The notes beneath the pieces are model-generated. The model was not told the origin of the DNA, did no database searches, and saw only the letters and a list, made by a program, of their open reading frames with translations. Source: CAZYVA01 sp964650695 (GTDB lineage Bacteria > Bacillota > Clostridia > Lachnospirales > Lachnospiraceae). Taken from it: a DNA stretch of 62,205 nucleotides. Of this stretch, positions 40,264-48,362 are shown in pieces. The position numbers and the translations under genes were made by a program. The stretch's first letter is position 1. Each line of letters opens with the position of its first letter. The stretch is taken from contig CAZYVA010000003.1 of NCBI GenBank assembly GCA_964650695.1, positions 1-62,205 on the forward strand, written 5' to 3'.

Positions 40264-41634
40264 CTAAAACGGAAATCCGCCAAATCCCCTCTTTTTTCCA
40301 CCTTTTCCCATCATCTTCATCATCTTTTTCGCTTCGTTGAACTGTTTCACCGTGCGGTTTACTTCACTGATATCGACGCCCGCCCCCTTGGCAATCCGAT
40401 GCTTCCTGGATGGGTTCAGCAAATCAGGATCCCGGCGTTCCTGCGGCGTCATGGAATAAATCATCGCCTCCATACGCGCCATATTTTTTTCCGCCTGCTC
40501 CGTCTGTTCATCGCTCAGGCCCTTCATCCGCCCTTTTCCCATCCCTGGTAAACCGCCGAAGCCAGGCAGCATACTCATGACGCTGGAAAAACCTCCCATA
40601 TTTCTCATCTGCCGGATGCTTTCCAGATAGTCGTCAAAGTCAAACTGCGCCTTTTTCATCTTCAAGGACATTTCCCGCGCCTTGTCCTCATCGATGTCGA
40701 TCTCGGCTTCCGCTTTTTCAATCAAGCTAAGCACGTCCCCCATCCCCAGGATCCTGGATGCCATACGGTCCGGATGGAAGACTTCCAGATCCGACAGCTT
40801 TTCGCCCATGCCAACATAGAAAACCGGCTTTCCCGTCACAGCTTTCACCGAGAGGACTGCGCCGCCTCTGGCGTCACCGTCCAGCTTTGTCACGATCACA
40901 CCGTCGATGCCGATTTTTTCATGGAACTCCTTTGCCACGTTGACCGCGTCCTGCCCGGTCATGGCGTCCACGACAAGTATAGTCTGGTGGACTTCCACCG
41001 TCCTTTTGATCTCCTGAAGCTCCGCCATCATCTCCTCGTCAATATGGAGGCGTCCCGCTGTGTCCAGGATCACGATAGAGTTCCCGTTTTTCCTGGCATG
41101 CTCCAAAGCCGCTTTTGCGATATTGGCAGGCTTATGCCCTTCCCCCATGGAGAAAACGTCCACGCCCAACTTCTCTGCATTGACCTGGAGCTGCCGGATG
41201 GCTGCCGGGCGGTAAACATCACAGGCGGCCAGCAAAGGTTTTTTCCCTTTTTGCATATACTTCCCGGCAAGCTTTGCCGTGGTCGTTGTTCTCCCGGCGC
41301 CCTGGAGGCCCGCCATCAGGATTACGGTCACTGCGTTCCCTGGCTGCAAGGCAATCTCGGTCATTTCAGAGCCCATCATCCGGACAAGCTCCTCATTCAC
41401 AATCTTTACCACCATCTGGGCCGGGTTCAGCCCATTCAGCACATCTGAACCGACGGCCTTTTCCTGCACGCTTTTGGTGAAATCCCGGACCACCTTGAAG
41501 TTGACGTCCGCGGCAAGGAGCGCACGTTTAATCTCTTTGAGGGCATCCCTGACATCATCCTCCGTCAGGCGGCCCTTCCCTCTCAGGTTCCTGAATACAT
41601 TTTGAAGTTTTTCCGTCAAACTGTCAAACGCCAT
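40264..41634 (-). CDS. ffh: Signal recognition particle protein Ffh
   Basis: SRP54 GTPase that binds 4.5S RNA and signal sequences for cotranslational membrane targeting. In 456 residues: N domain (1-85), G domain with GLQGAGRTTTTAKLAG (about 105-120; Arg replaces the more usual Lys before the TTT), DTAGRLHID, TKLDGDARGG, and a Met-rich M domain (about 300-456) ending GGKKRGFGGFPF. The ATG at 41634 has GGGGA upstream. ylxM precedes it by 17 nt. Confidence 0.97.
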   Translation of the reverse strand: MAFDSLTEKLQNVFRNLRGKGRLTEDDVRDALKEIKRALLAADVNFKVVRDFTKSVQEKAVGSDVLNGLNPAQMVVKIVNEELVRMMGSEMTEIALQPGNAVTVILMAGLQGAGRTTTTAKLAGKYMQKGKKPLLAACDVYRPAAIRQLQVNAEKLGVDVFSMGEGHKPANIAKAALEHARKNGNSIVILDTAGRLHIDEEMMAELQEIKRTVEVHQTILVVDAMTGQDAVNVAKEFHEKIGIDGVIVTKLDGDARGGAVLSVKAVTGKPVFYVGMGEKLSDLEVFHPDRMASRILGMGDVLSLIEKAEAEIDIDEDKAREMSLKMKKAQFDFDDYLESIRQMRNMGGFSSVMSMLPGFGGLPGMGKGRMKGLSDEQTEQAEKNMARMEAMIYSMTPQERRDPDLLNPSRKHRIAKGAGVDISEVNRTVKQFNEAKKMMKMMGKGGKKRGFGGFPF

Positions 41635-41651
41635 ACTTTTCCCCATCCAGC

Positions 41652-42008
41652 CTACAGCTTGTCCAAAATCTCGTCCGCGATGCTGCGTATCTGCTCTACC
41701 GGCACAGTACCCTTCCCACCGTTGCCTTCCTTTGCGCTGTCATCCAGGATCCGGTAGAGTTCCTTGACTTTTTCACGGATCGCCACAAATCTCTCCACTA
41801 AATGAAGCTTTTCTTCATAGCCCCTCAAAGACTGGTCGCAGCGGCGTACCATATCATGCACGCACTGGCGGCTGATGCCTTTCTCCTGCGCGATCTCTCC
41901 GAGGGAAAGATCCTCCTGCATATACTGTCCATAAATCTCTTTTTGGTGCTTTGTCAGCAGTTCCCCATAAAAATCATATAAAAGCGTCTGTTTTAAAATC
42001 GGATCCAT
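41652..42008 (-). CDS. ylxM: YlxM-family SRP-associated HTH protein
   Basis: 118-residue HTH protein that partners Ffh in Firmicutes (it stimulates Ffh GTPase activity in Streptococcus). Visible: LLYDFYGELLTKHQKEIYGQY (positions about 9-29) and the HTH SLGEIAQEKGISRQCVHDMV, as in sigma-70 region 4. The start at 42008 (MDPILKQT) is favoured by the strong promoter 17 nt upstream; longer frames overlap that promoter. Confidence 0.93.
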   Translation of the reverse strand: MDPILKQTLLYDFYGELLTKHQKEIYGQYMQEDLSLGEIAQEKGISRQCVHDMVRRCDQSLRGYEEKLHLVERFVAIREKVKELYRILDDSAKEGNGGKGTVPVEQIRSIADEILDKL

Positions 42009-42024
42009 TTTGCTCACCTGTGCT

Positions 42025-42053
42025 ATCTTATAACAGGTTGGCCCCCGTGTCAA
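42025..42053 (-). promoter_or_regulatory. Sigma-A-type promoter of ylxM-ffh
   Basis: On the minus strand TTGACA (42048-42053), 17 nt, TAAGAT (42025-42030). A near-consensus promoter driving the ylxM-ffh-rpsP-khpA-rimM-trmD string. Confidence 0.8.
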
Positions 42054-42142
42054 GTATTTTTTATTGACAGCCAAAAAGAACCTTACCCGTACCGTAACAG
42101 TACCAAAGAACCCTCCAAAATCATCCGCCCGGCCAGGCCGGT

Positions 42143-42880
42143 TCAATAACGGACTTCCTGCAGATACAGCCCCTTCGGGTCGCACGGTGCGCTGGCAGGG
42201 AGCGCGCCGCTTAGAATATCGTTGATTTCCGATGGCTGACGCGTACCCAGGCCGATTTCCAGCAATGTGCCGACCAGGATCCGCGCCATATTGTGCAGGA
42301 AATCATCCGCATGGATCAAAATCTGCATTTCTTCCCCATCCCCGTAAATATCAATGTCATAAATCTCGCGGACGGTAGACTTTGTTTTTTTAGCAGTAGA
42401 GAAATTTTTGAAATCGTGGGTCCCCAGAAGAAGCTTCACGGCGCGTTCCATCCGTTCTTTGTCCGGTGTATGGAAGCAGTGATACGTCAATTTCCGCTCA
42501 AACACGCTGGGTACTTCCGCGATCGTCATGCGGTAGACGAATATTTTAGAACGCGCGTTGAGCTGCGCATGGAAACGCTCCGGCATTTCCTTTACCTTTG
42601 TAATGGCGATATCCATCGGGAGATAGCGGTTCAAATAATGTTTCATATCCAAAATCCGCAAGGGGCATGACGTCTTAAAATTGACCGTCTGCGCATAAGC
42701 ATGGACGCCGGCCTCCGTCCGGCATCCACAGTTCAGTTCTATGACCGGTTCTTTCGTCATTTGCTTAAGGACGTCCAGTATTTTATTCGAGACGGTATTG
42801 GTGGATTCATTCTTCCCCAGGCGCGACCATCCCCGGTAACGGCCGCCATCATACTCAATCATCAACATAATATTTCTCAT
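42143..42880 (-). CDS. truA: tRNA pseudouridine synthase A
   Basis: Makes pseudouridine at positions 38-40 of tRNAs. The 245-residue protein has MLMIEYDGGRYRGW at the N-terminus, the catalytic Asp usually in the R-T-D-AGVHA block read here as CRTEAGVHAYAQ, and FLHNMARILVGTLLEIG at the C-terminus. Note CRTEAG has Glu where most TruA proteins have Asp (RTDAGVHA), an unusual substitution at the nucleophile position (near residue 57). AGAGG precedes the ATG. The leader contains an R3 fragment. Confidence 0.88.
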   Translation of the reverse strand: MRNIMLMIEYDGGRYRGWSRLGKNESTNTVSNKILDVLKQMTKEPVIELNCGCRTEAGVHAYAQTVNFKTSCPLRILDMKHYLNRYLPMDIAITKVKEMPERFHAQLNARSKIFVYRMTIAEVPSVFERKLTYHCFHTPDKERMERAVKLLLGTHDFKNFSTAKKTKSTVREIYDIDIYGDGEEMQILIHADDFLHNMARILVGTLLEIGLGTRQPSEINDILSGALPASAPCDPKGLYLQEVRY

Positions 42881-42898
42881 ATTGCACCTCTTGCCAAC

Positions 42899-42940
42899 GG
42901 TATCATAGAAGCCAAAGGCTTTTGGCTCCTCATCATGGTA
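42899..42940 (-). repeat. R3 fragment in the truA leader
   Basis: On the minus strand ATGATGAGGAGCCAAAAGCC then TTTGGCTTCTATGATACC: the palindromic R3 module plus its GATACC boundary. Lies 19 nt upstream of truA. Confidence 0.65.
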
Positions 42941-43024
42941 TATTTTTTGTAAATGGATCCCAGCCGATTTTTCTCCGGCATCCAGCCTCCTACGGGAAAA
43001 TGTAACGATCCTGTAACGTCAGAT

Positions 43025-43047
43025 CCAAACCGGCCGTGAATAGTAAC
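43025..43047 (-). repeat. R2 repeat copy
   Basis: On the minus strand GTTACTATTCACGGCCGGTT then TGG. Between truA and the small unknown gene ending at 43140. Confidence 0.65.
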
Positions 43048-43139
43048 AGTATATCAGATTCTCTTCCTGAAAAAAAGGGAAAGATGTTACGATCTTCCAG
43101 CAAGGGCGTCTTTTTCAGGCGCTGTCGTTGCATGGGCGG

Positions 43140-43427
43140 CTACCTGGCATCCCCTTTTGGCATAAACTTTACGGCCATGGAAAACATCTGGTCTAACTGG
43201 TCTTTTTCCTGCTGTGTTTTCCCCTCCTTCATGATTTCAATGATCAGGTTGGTTTCCTGCCTGGTAAAACGAATCCCTCTCTTGTTGGCGCTTGTAATCA
43301 AAGCCATCATGATCGGAGCCAATTCCCTGCTGCTTTTCCCGCGGGTCTCTTCCGCCACCATCCGGATGGCTTCCATCTTGACCGGGTCGAGATTTTTCAG
43401 GGCAGGATGCCCCATCCATTCCTCCAT
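43140..43427 (-). CDS. Small conserved protein of unknown function
   Basis: 95-residue protein MEEWMGHPALKNLDPVKMEA..., of a family I recall as common in Lachnospiraceae (NPALKN-DP-K...GKS...APIMMALI...F...E..LI..I.K.GK). Almost entirely helical, no membrane segment, function unknown. GGAGGGG precedes the ATG. Its first 191 nt overlap, in another frame, the 3' end of the upstream 215-residue frame, which is longer than an ordinary coupling overlap. Confidence 0.78.
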   Translation of the reverse strand: MEEWMGHPALKNLDPVKMEAIRMVAEETRGKSSRELAPIMMALITSANKRGIRFTRQETNLIIEIMKEGKTQQEKDQLDQMFSMAVKFMPKGDAR

Positions 43428-43884
43428 ATGCGTCCCCTCCTTTTTTGCCTTCCGGCTGCGAACCGTTGAATTGCTCTTCAAACCTATTACAATAGGACTG
43501 GAACAAATCCAAATCCTGCGGATCCATCATATTGGCAAAGGCTTCCGGGGAAAAAGGCGCCTTCTGCCCGTCAGCATCCTGCATCCCCTGGAACATCTCC
43601 ATCATCTGCACCATTTTTGTCATCTGCTCCATCTGCTCCTGCTCTTTCGGGCTCATGTAGGGAATCAGATCCGCAAGGAAAGACTGCATAGTGAAAGATT
43701 TTTTTCTGCCCTGGAAGCCAAAAAAAGAATCCATCGTATATTTTAATTCCAGAAACCTCAGCAGGATCGCAAAAATCCTTTGTTGCTTTACAGGGGCATA
43801 TGGAAGAAGCAGTTTCAGAAAATACAGGCCGGACGGGCTGGAAAGTTCATCGAAAGGCGTAAGCGGTCTTGGCGTCTGTTCCAT
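43237..43884 (-). CDS. Conserved protein of unknown function; 3' part overlaps the next gene
   Basis: 215 residues as read from the ATG at 43884 (GGAGG upstream). Residues 1-150 look like real protein: TPRPLTPFDEL, LKLLLPYAP, RIFAILLRFLELKYTMD and a Met/Gln-rich stretch (MEQMTKMVQMMEMFQ, about 90-104). From about residue 151 (after FNGSQPEGKK) the frame becomes Gly/Asp/Pro-rich and runs antiphase through the next gene, so the natural stop may have been lost or the gene frameshifted. Function unknown; it is paired with the 95-residue gene, as in related genomes by recollection. Confidence 0.65.
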   Translation of the reverse strand: MEQTPRPLTPFDELSSPSGLYFLKLLLPYAPVKQQRIFAILLRFLELKYTMDSFFGFQGRKKSFTMQSFLADLIPYMSPKEQEQMEQMTKMVQMMEMFQGMQDADGQKAPFSPEAFANMMDPQDLDLFQSYCNRFEEQFNGSQPEGKKGGDAYGGMDGASCPEKSRPGQDGSHPDGGGRDPREKQQGIGSDHDGFDYKRQQERDSFYQAGNQPDH

Positions 43885-44025
43885 ATGTCCTCCAAATCGC
43901 AAAGTTATCTATAATATATGAATCCAATACTATCGTTATGAAAAAATGCAAAATTCCCCGTAAGGTTAAAAGGGGGCTGCCAACCCGCGTGATATTCCAT
44001 CACCGGTATGACAGCCCCAAAAAAA

Positions 44026-44259
44026 TCAGCAGCCGAGATTACATCCGCCGCAGAAAATGAGAAGCAGGATGATCCACAGGCAACTATCGTTGCCACATCC
44101 GCTGCTTCTTCCATTGCCGCATCCGAAATCGCATCCGCCGCAGAAAATGAGGAGCAGGATGATCCACAGGCAACTGTTGTTTCCGCATCCGCATCCATCA
44201 TTATTTCTCCCATATCTTGCGGTTTCTTCGCATCCACATCCACAATTCAATTCACTCAT
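44026..44259 (-). CDS. Gly/Cys-rich small protein with duplicated hydrophobic unit
   Basis: 77-residue protein. N-terminal SELNCGCGCEETARYGRNND is followed by two near-identical 30-residue units, each Gly/Cys-rich then a hydrophobic stretch SCLWIILLLIFCGGC (about 28-42 and 58-72). The duplication is visible in DNA as a 90-nt offset repeat (44041 and 44131). GGAGG precedes the ATG at 44259. Similar short SCLWIILLLIF/CGG proteins occur in Clostridia and have been likened to YjcZ-type or spore-associated proteins; role unknown. Membrane insertion of one or both segments is likely. Confidence 0.75.
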   Translation of the reverse strand: MSELNCGCGCEETARYGRNNDGCGCGNNSCLWIILLLIFCGGCDFGCGNGRSSGCGNDSCLWIILLLIFCGGCNLGC

Positions 44260-44338
44260 ATTTGCACCTCCATAAAGGATATTTACAGTACATAATATGT
44301 GAACGTCAAAAAAGTGTGATGCTTTTCGGCTGTACATC

Positions 44339-44971
44339 TCAATATTTCATCAGCCGCTTCACGGAATGCTGGTAATGGGACGTTTTCTGCTGCAGATAGA
44401 GCTTGTCCAGATGCCGGCAGTCTTTTTTTATATGTTCATCATAGAGAGCGGCAAGATAAGCCGTTGTATAGTTCCGATTTTGGTACCAGGTAAAAAGCAG
44501 CCAGTTCATGATATCCGGATGCCAGTATTTCTCCGGGATTTCCGCCTGACGAAGCACGATAATATAGCCCAGCGCCTCTTTTGCAAGCTTCGCCAGATGG
44601 CTCTTCTGCTTTTTCCCACGCATAAGCACATCGCTTTCCGTAATAATGTCATAAAGGGAATGCGCCGCTTTCCAGTATGTGACAAATTCCGGTTCTTTTT
44701 CATGCAGCTCTTCCGTATTCTGCAAATCAAACGTAGGGACATCGTTCCTTCGCCCCAAAAGCGTGCGGTCATATTCCGCCCGCTTCTGCGCATCGGACAG
44801 GACACGGTATGCCTCCAGGACCCTCTGCATCTGGTCTGTCGTGTCAATCCCGTCTTTCATGTTGGCATCCGGATGGTATTTTTTTGCAAGAACAATCTTT
44901 GCCGAATTGATCTCCTCCATGGATGCGTGTACGGAAACCCCTAATATTTCATAATAATTCTGATTTTCCAT
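44339..44971 (-). CDS. DnaJ-domain protein
   Basis: 210-residue protein with an N-terminal J domain (residues about 5-70: YYEILGVSVHASMEEINSAK, HPD in KYHPDAN at about 32-38, and LEAYRVLSDAQKRAEYDR). It lacks the Gly/Phe and zinc-finger regions of DnaJ, so it is a type III J protein that recruits an Hsp70 to a special client. The C-terminal 110 residues are helical and aromatic, family-specific. Its start lies within the hisA 3' end (23-nt overlap). Confidence 0.88.
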   Translation of the reverse strand: MENQNYYEILGVSVHASMEEINSAKIVLAKKYHPDANMKDGIDTTDQMQRVLEAYRVLSDAQKRAEYDRTLLGRRNDVPTFDLQNTEELHEKEPEFVTYWKAAHSLYDIITESDVLMRGKKQKSHLAKLAKEALGYIIVLRQAEIPEKYWHPDIMNWLLFTWYQNRNYTTAYLAALYDEHIKKDCRHLDKLYLQQKTSHYQHSVKRLMKY

Positions 44972-45812
44972 TCCCTTCTCCCCTTTGGGCCGTGGATGAT
45001 GCCCCTATCACGCCATCTCTTCCATTTCCGCCATCCATCTGCCAGGATGCGCGGATCACCTCCTCATAAGGCAGCCCTCCCCCAAACAAATCCAAAGCAC
45101 TCCCCACTGTAAAATCCACCCTCCCTTTTGTCAGCGCCGCAAAGCGCTTCACGTCCCTGATGCTTCCAATCCCTCCCGCATATGTAACCGGAAGCCCTTG
45201 GTAGTCCCCAAGGATCTCCGCTAATTCCTCATCAACCCCGCATGCACGGCCTTCCACATCCACACCATGGACCAAATATTCACTGCAATATCCTTCCAGT
45301 TCCTTGAAAAGCCCCTGGCTTATTTTCTCTTCCGTGAATTTCTGCCAGCGGTCAGTCACGGCAAAATACGCTCCGTCCTTTTTCCTGCAGCTTAAATCCA
45401 GCACCACCTGTTCTTTCCCCACTTCCGCCTTCAGCCGCTCTAAATGTTCCCACTGGATTTTCCCTCCCGAAAAAGCATAGGAAGTCACGATCACATGGCT
45501 CGCCCCCATATCCAGAAAAGAAGCTGCATTCTCCGCACACACACCGCCCCCAAGCTGCATCCCTTTCGGCCATGCGCGAAGGGCGCGTTCCGCCTGCCCA
45601 AGTGTCGCTTCATAATAGCCGGAAGTCCGTGCATTCAGTAGGATAATATGCCCTCCCGCCAGGCCATCCTTCCGGTATAATCCAGCGTAATAGCCGGCAT
45701 CCTTCTCCGAGACAAAATTTTCTTCTGCCTTGTCCCCTTCATCCTTCAGGCTGCCGCCTACGATCTGTTTTACTTTTCCGTTATGTATGTCTATGCATGG
45801 CCGGAATTTCAT
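44949..45812 (-). CDS. hisA: ProFAR isomerase of the eukaryotic (HIS6) type
   Basis: Histidine biosynthesis: isomerises the aminoaldose ProFAR to the ketose PRFAR. The 287-residue (beta/alpha)8 protein has MKFRPCIDIHNGKVKQIVGG at the start (catalytic Asp in CIDIHNG), GGGVCAENA, VVLDLSCRKKDG (rather than the usual bacterial GLD block), VHGVDVEGRACGVDEEL and VTYAGGIGSI. This pattern fits fungal and plant HIS6 better than classical bacterial HisA. GGTGG lies 9 nt before the ATG at 45812. It is isolated from other his genes in this window. The 20-residue C-terminal tail is low-complexity. Confidence 0.85.
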   Translation of the reverse strand: MKFRPCIDIHNGKVKQIVGGSLKDEGDKAEENFVSEKDAGYYAGLYRKDGLAGGHIILLNARTSGYYEATLGQAERALRAWPKGMQLGGGVCAENAASFLDMGASHVIVTSYAFSGGKIQWEHLERLKAEVGKEQVVLDLSCRKKDGAYFAVTDRWQKFTEEKISQGLFKELEGYCSEYLVHGVDVEGRACGVDEELAEILGDYQGLPVTYAGGIGSIRDVKRFAALTKGRVDFTVGSALDLFGGGLPYEEVIRASWQMDGGNGRDGVIGASSTAQRGEGNGKSELL

Positions 45813-45837
45813 AGCTGCAAACCACCTTGTATGAGAC

Positions 45838-45886
45838 AGGAAGAATGTCCATTCGGAAAACCTCCTGCCGCATGGACATTCTTCCT
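45838..45886. promoter_or_regulatory. Hairpin upstream of the hisA ribosome binding site
   Basis: Perfect 15-nt inverted repeat AGGAAGAATGTCCAT (45838-45852) and ATGGACATTCTTCCT (45872-45886) with a 19-nt loop. It ends 25 nt before the hisA start. On the minus strand no T-run follows, so it is not a typical terminator there; on the plus strand T-rich sequence follows. Confidence 0.6.
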
Positions 45887-45916
45887 TTATTTTTGACCGA
45901 AACGCCGGATACATGG

Positions 45917-46219
45917 TTAATTGGAAGCGTCATCCGCACCTTGTTCCAGGCCGTCCCCCATGTCCTCAATGCCATCGGTGACATCATCCCCGATTTCATC
46001 CGCGACACCGCCGTCCGTGTTGTCCGTGCCGGTTCCGTCGGATGCGCCGTCCGTTGCGTCATTCATATCGGAATCGTTGTTGTTTGCATCTCCGGCATCA
46101 TCCGTGGCAGTGTTGTCTACCGCCCCATTATCATCTGCATTGTTGTTCCCACATGCAGCCGTTCCAAGCATCACAGCCACACAGAGAACCGCGAGTAAAG
46201 ATTTCTTCAACTGTTTCAT
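45917..46219 (-). CDS. Putative lipoprotein, Asp/Asn/Gly-rich
   Basis: 100-residue protein with a lipoprotein signal peptide (MKQLKKSLLAVLCVAVMLGT, lipobox LGTAAC with Cys at about residue 23) followed by an acidic, Asn/Asp/Thr/Gly-rich, probably unstructured region. Net charge strongly negative. No known domain. The second ATG (46219) is chosen because GGGAG lies at proper distance; the ATG two codons earlier abuts it. The R1 hairpin at 46248-46274 lies 28 nt upstream. Function unknown. Confidence 0.8.
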   Translation of the reverse strand: MKQLKKSLLAVLCVAVMLGTAACGNNNADDNGAVDNTATDDAGDANNNDSDMNDATDGASDGTGTDNTDGGVADEIGDDVTDGIEDMGDGLEQGADDASN

Positions 46220-46247
46220 ATCCATCTCCCTTTCATGTAAACTGATC

Positions 46248-46274
46248 GTAACTGTCCAGTATCTTCACAGTTAC
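46248..46274 (-). repeat. R1 hairpin copy upstream of the lipoprotein gene
   Basis: On the minus strand GTAACTGT, loop GAAGATACTGG, ACAGTTAC: a perfect 8-bp stem. 28 nt before the start codon. The adjacent upstream stretch (CTGCTGGTTACAGCAG hairpin) loosely resembles the inner part of R1L. Confidence 0.85.
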
Positions 46275-46392
46275 AACTCTATCTGGCAAAGCCTCTGCTG
46301 TAACCAGCAGATTCTTGTTACCACTAATATTTACCGTTCCCGAAAATATATACCGTCCACAAACTGGGAGTTTTTTACAGTTTTTACAATCC

Positions 46393-48345
46393 TTATAGTT
46401 TTTCCGCGATCTGCCCGCTCCGGTAAGCATCCAAAAGCCATTTCAGATCTTCGATCTGCTCCTTGAGATCTCTTCCGATATCTGTGTCTCCCACAAGCAC
46501 CCGGTCTGTCAGCTTTCGGATAGACAGGCGCTCGGAACGGATGTCGTCTTCATTCCGGATGGCCGCTTCCGTAGACTCAAACGGCTGATGGGCGGTCAAA
46601 AACATCCCGTGGGAATTATAAATCAATGTGTATCCGGCGATCCCGGTTACTCCCTGGTACGCCTTGGAGAAACCGCCGTCAATCACCAGAAGCTTTCCAT
46701 TGCACTTAATCGGGCTTTCGCCTTTTTTCGATTTCACCGGCACATGCCCATTGATGATGACCGCGCTTTCCGGATCCAGGCCGAACTCTTCCAGAATGGA
46801 ATTGATGACCTGCTCGTTTTCCGTCATCAGGTAATATGGGTTTTTCTTCTCCTCGTGGAGTTCTTTCTCCGCCAGGAAATAGCGCTCGAACGTCGCCATC
46901 TTATCTTTCCCGAACAGCGGGGAATCCTTGTGCAGCCAGATGAACCACATCATATCCTTTCCGCGCTTGCGCTCTTTTTCATCCAACGCATAAAAACCCT
47001 TCCGCACATAGCCCTCCAGCTCTTCGTACAGCGCCTTGCCCTGGCAGATTTTCCCAAACAGATCCACCTTTTTCAGGCTTCCGTCTTCATTCAGCGGTAC
47101 GCAGCCATGATAAAGGAGATTCCCGTTATGTACTTTATATAAAGCTCCCTTATTGAGCAGGAATTTCATATGTTTCTGCAGCTTTTCGCAATGCACGAAC
47201 GCCCGCTGCAGACGGTCTATGATATCTTGCTCCTCCTCAGACAGCCTGTAAGGATCCTTCGGGTCAACCGTTGGGAAATTTGTATCCAGCATCTGGTACG
47301 TATGTCCATCAATCTCAATGGTTCCTTTTTCATAGTCGATACGGTGCAGAAGGTTCCGGGATTCCATGCCAAATTCCGGGTATTCCTGTATGATCTGCCC
47401 TTCCACCTTAAACTGGATGATGGAAATCGCCTTGTGCATTTTAATATTCAGAAGAGATTCCCGATCCGTATAGTGCGGATCCGCTTTTAGCTGGAAGCAT
47501 TCGCAAGGATCGTTCTCATACGTTTTCATGGCAAATGATGCAAACGGCAGGAGATTGATGCCGTACCCATCCTCCAGGATATCCAGGTTCCCATACCGGG
47601 CGCAGATCCGCAGCACATTGGCAATGCACCCCGGCTGGCCCGCCGCCGCGCCCATCCAGAGTACATCATGGTTCCCCCACTGGATATCAACAGAATGGTA
47701 CTCCATCAGCTTATCCATAATAATATGCGGCCCTGGCCCCCGGTCATAGATATCGCCCACGATATGCAGGTGGTCTACCGTCAGTCTCTGGATCAGCTCG
47801 CTCAGTGCGATGATGAACACATCCGCACGCCGGATATCGATGATCGTGCTGATGATCGATTCATAATAGGACTCCTTATCCGACACTTCCGCTTTCTCCG
47901 TGATCAATTCTTCAATCACATAGGCAAACTCAGGGGGAAGGGCTTTCCGGACCTTGGACCGGGTATATTTACTTGCGGTATTCTTACACACCTCGATCAG
48001 GCGGTACAGCGTGATCTTGTACCACTCCTGCATATCCGGTTCCGTCTCCTTTATCAGTTCCAGCCTCTCCTTCGGATAATAAATCAAGGTAGCCAGCGCC
48101 TGTTTCTCTTTGCTGCCCAAGGTATTCCCCAACACTTCATCGATCTTCCTGCGCACCGCCCCTGAACCATTTTTCAGCACATGGGAAAACGCTTCATTTT
48201 CCCCGTGGATATCCGTCAGGAAATGTTCCGTCCCTTTTGGAAGATTCAAAATAGACTGAAGATTGATGATCTCCGTGGACGCTTTTGCAATCGTTGGATA
48301 AAGCTGGGACAGCCTTTCCAGATAACGCGAATCCAGTTTTTTCAT
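46393..48345 (-). CDS. fbp: Fructose-1,6-bisphosphatase, class III
   Basis: Gluconeogenic enzyme hydrolysing fructose-1,6-bisphosphate; the class III (Bacillus YydE/Fbp) type belongs to the calcineurin-like metallophosphatases. In 650 residues: FLTDIHGENEAFSHVL (about 41-56, metal-binding DIHGE), IVGDIYDRGPGPHIIMDKL (about 198-216), QWGNHDVLWMGAA, and INGHVPVKSKKGESPI in the C-terminal half. GGGAGG precedes the ATG at 48345. It lies 17 nt after dapB. Confidence 0.96.
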   Translation of the reverse strand: MKKLDSRYLERLSQLYPTIAKASTEIINLQSILNLPKGTEHFLTDIHGENEAFSHVLKNGSGAVRRKIDEVLGNTLGSKEKQALATLIYYPKERLELIKETEPDMQEWYKITLYRLIEVCKNTASKYTRSKVRKALPPEFAYVIEELITEKAEVSDKESYYESIISTIIDIRRADVFIIALSELIQRLTVDHLHIVGDIYDRGPGPHIIMDKLMEYHSVDIQWGNHDVLWMGAAAGQPGCIANVLRICARYGNLDILEDGYGINLLPFASFAMKTYENDPCECFQLKADPHYTDRESLLNIKMHKAISIIQFKVEGQIIQEYPEFGMESRNLLHRIDYEKGTIEIDGHTYQMLDTNFPTVDPKDPYRLSEEEQDIIDRLQRAFVHCEKLQKHMKFLLNKGALYKVHNGNLLYHGCVPLNEDGSLKKVDLFGKICQGKALYEELEGYVRKGFYALDEKERKRGKDMMWFIWLHKDSPLFGKDKMATFERYFLAEKELHEEKKNPYYLMTENEQVINSILEEFGLDPESAVIINGHVPVKSKKGESPIKCNGKLLVIDGGFSKAYQGVTGIAGYTLIYNSHGMFLTAHQPFESTEAAIRNEDDIRSERLSIRKLTDRVLVGDTDIGRDLKEQIEDLKWLLDAYRSGQIAEKL

Positions 48346-48362
48346 AAGTATCCTCCCGCCTT

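Noticed and set aside
46233..46430. Short minus-strand frame between fbp and the lipoprotein gene
   Set aside because: It crosses the R1 hairpin and has no start signal; the resemblance to other frames comes from the repeat itself.
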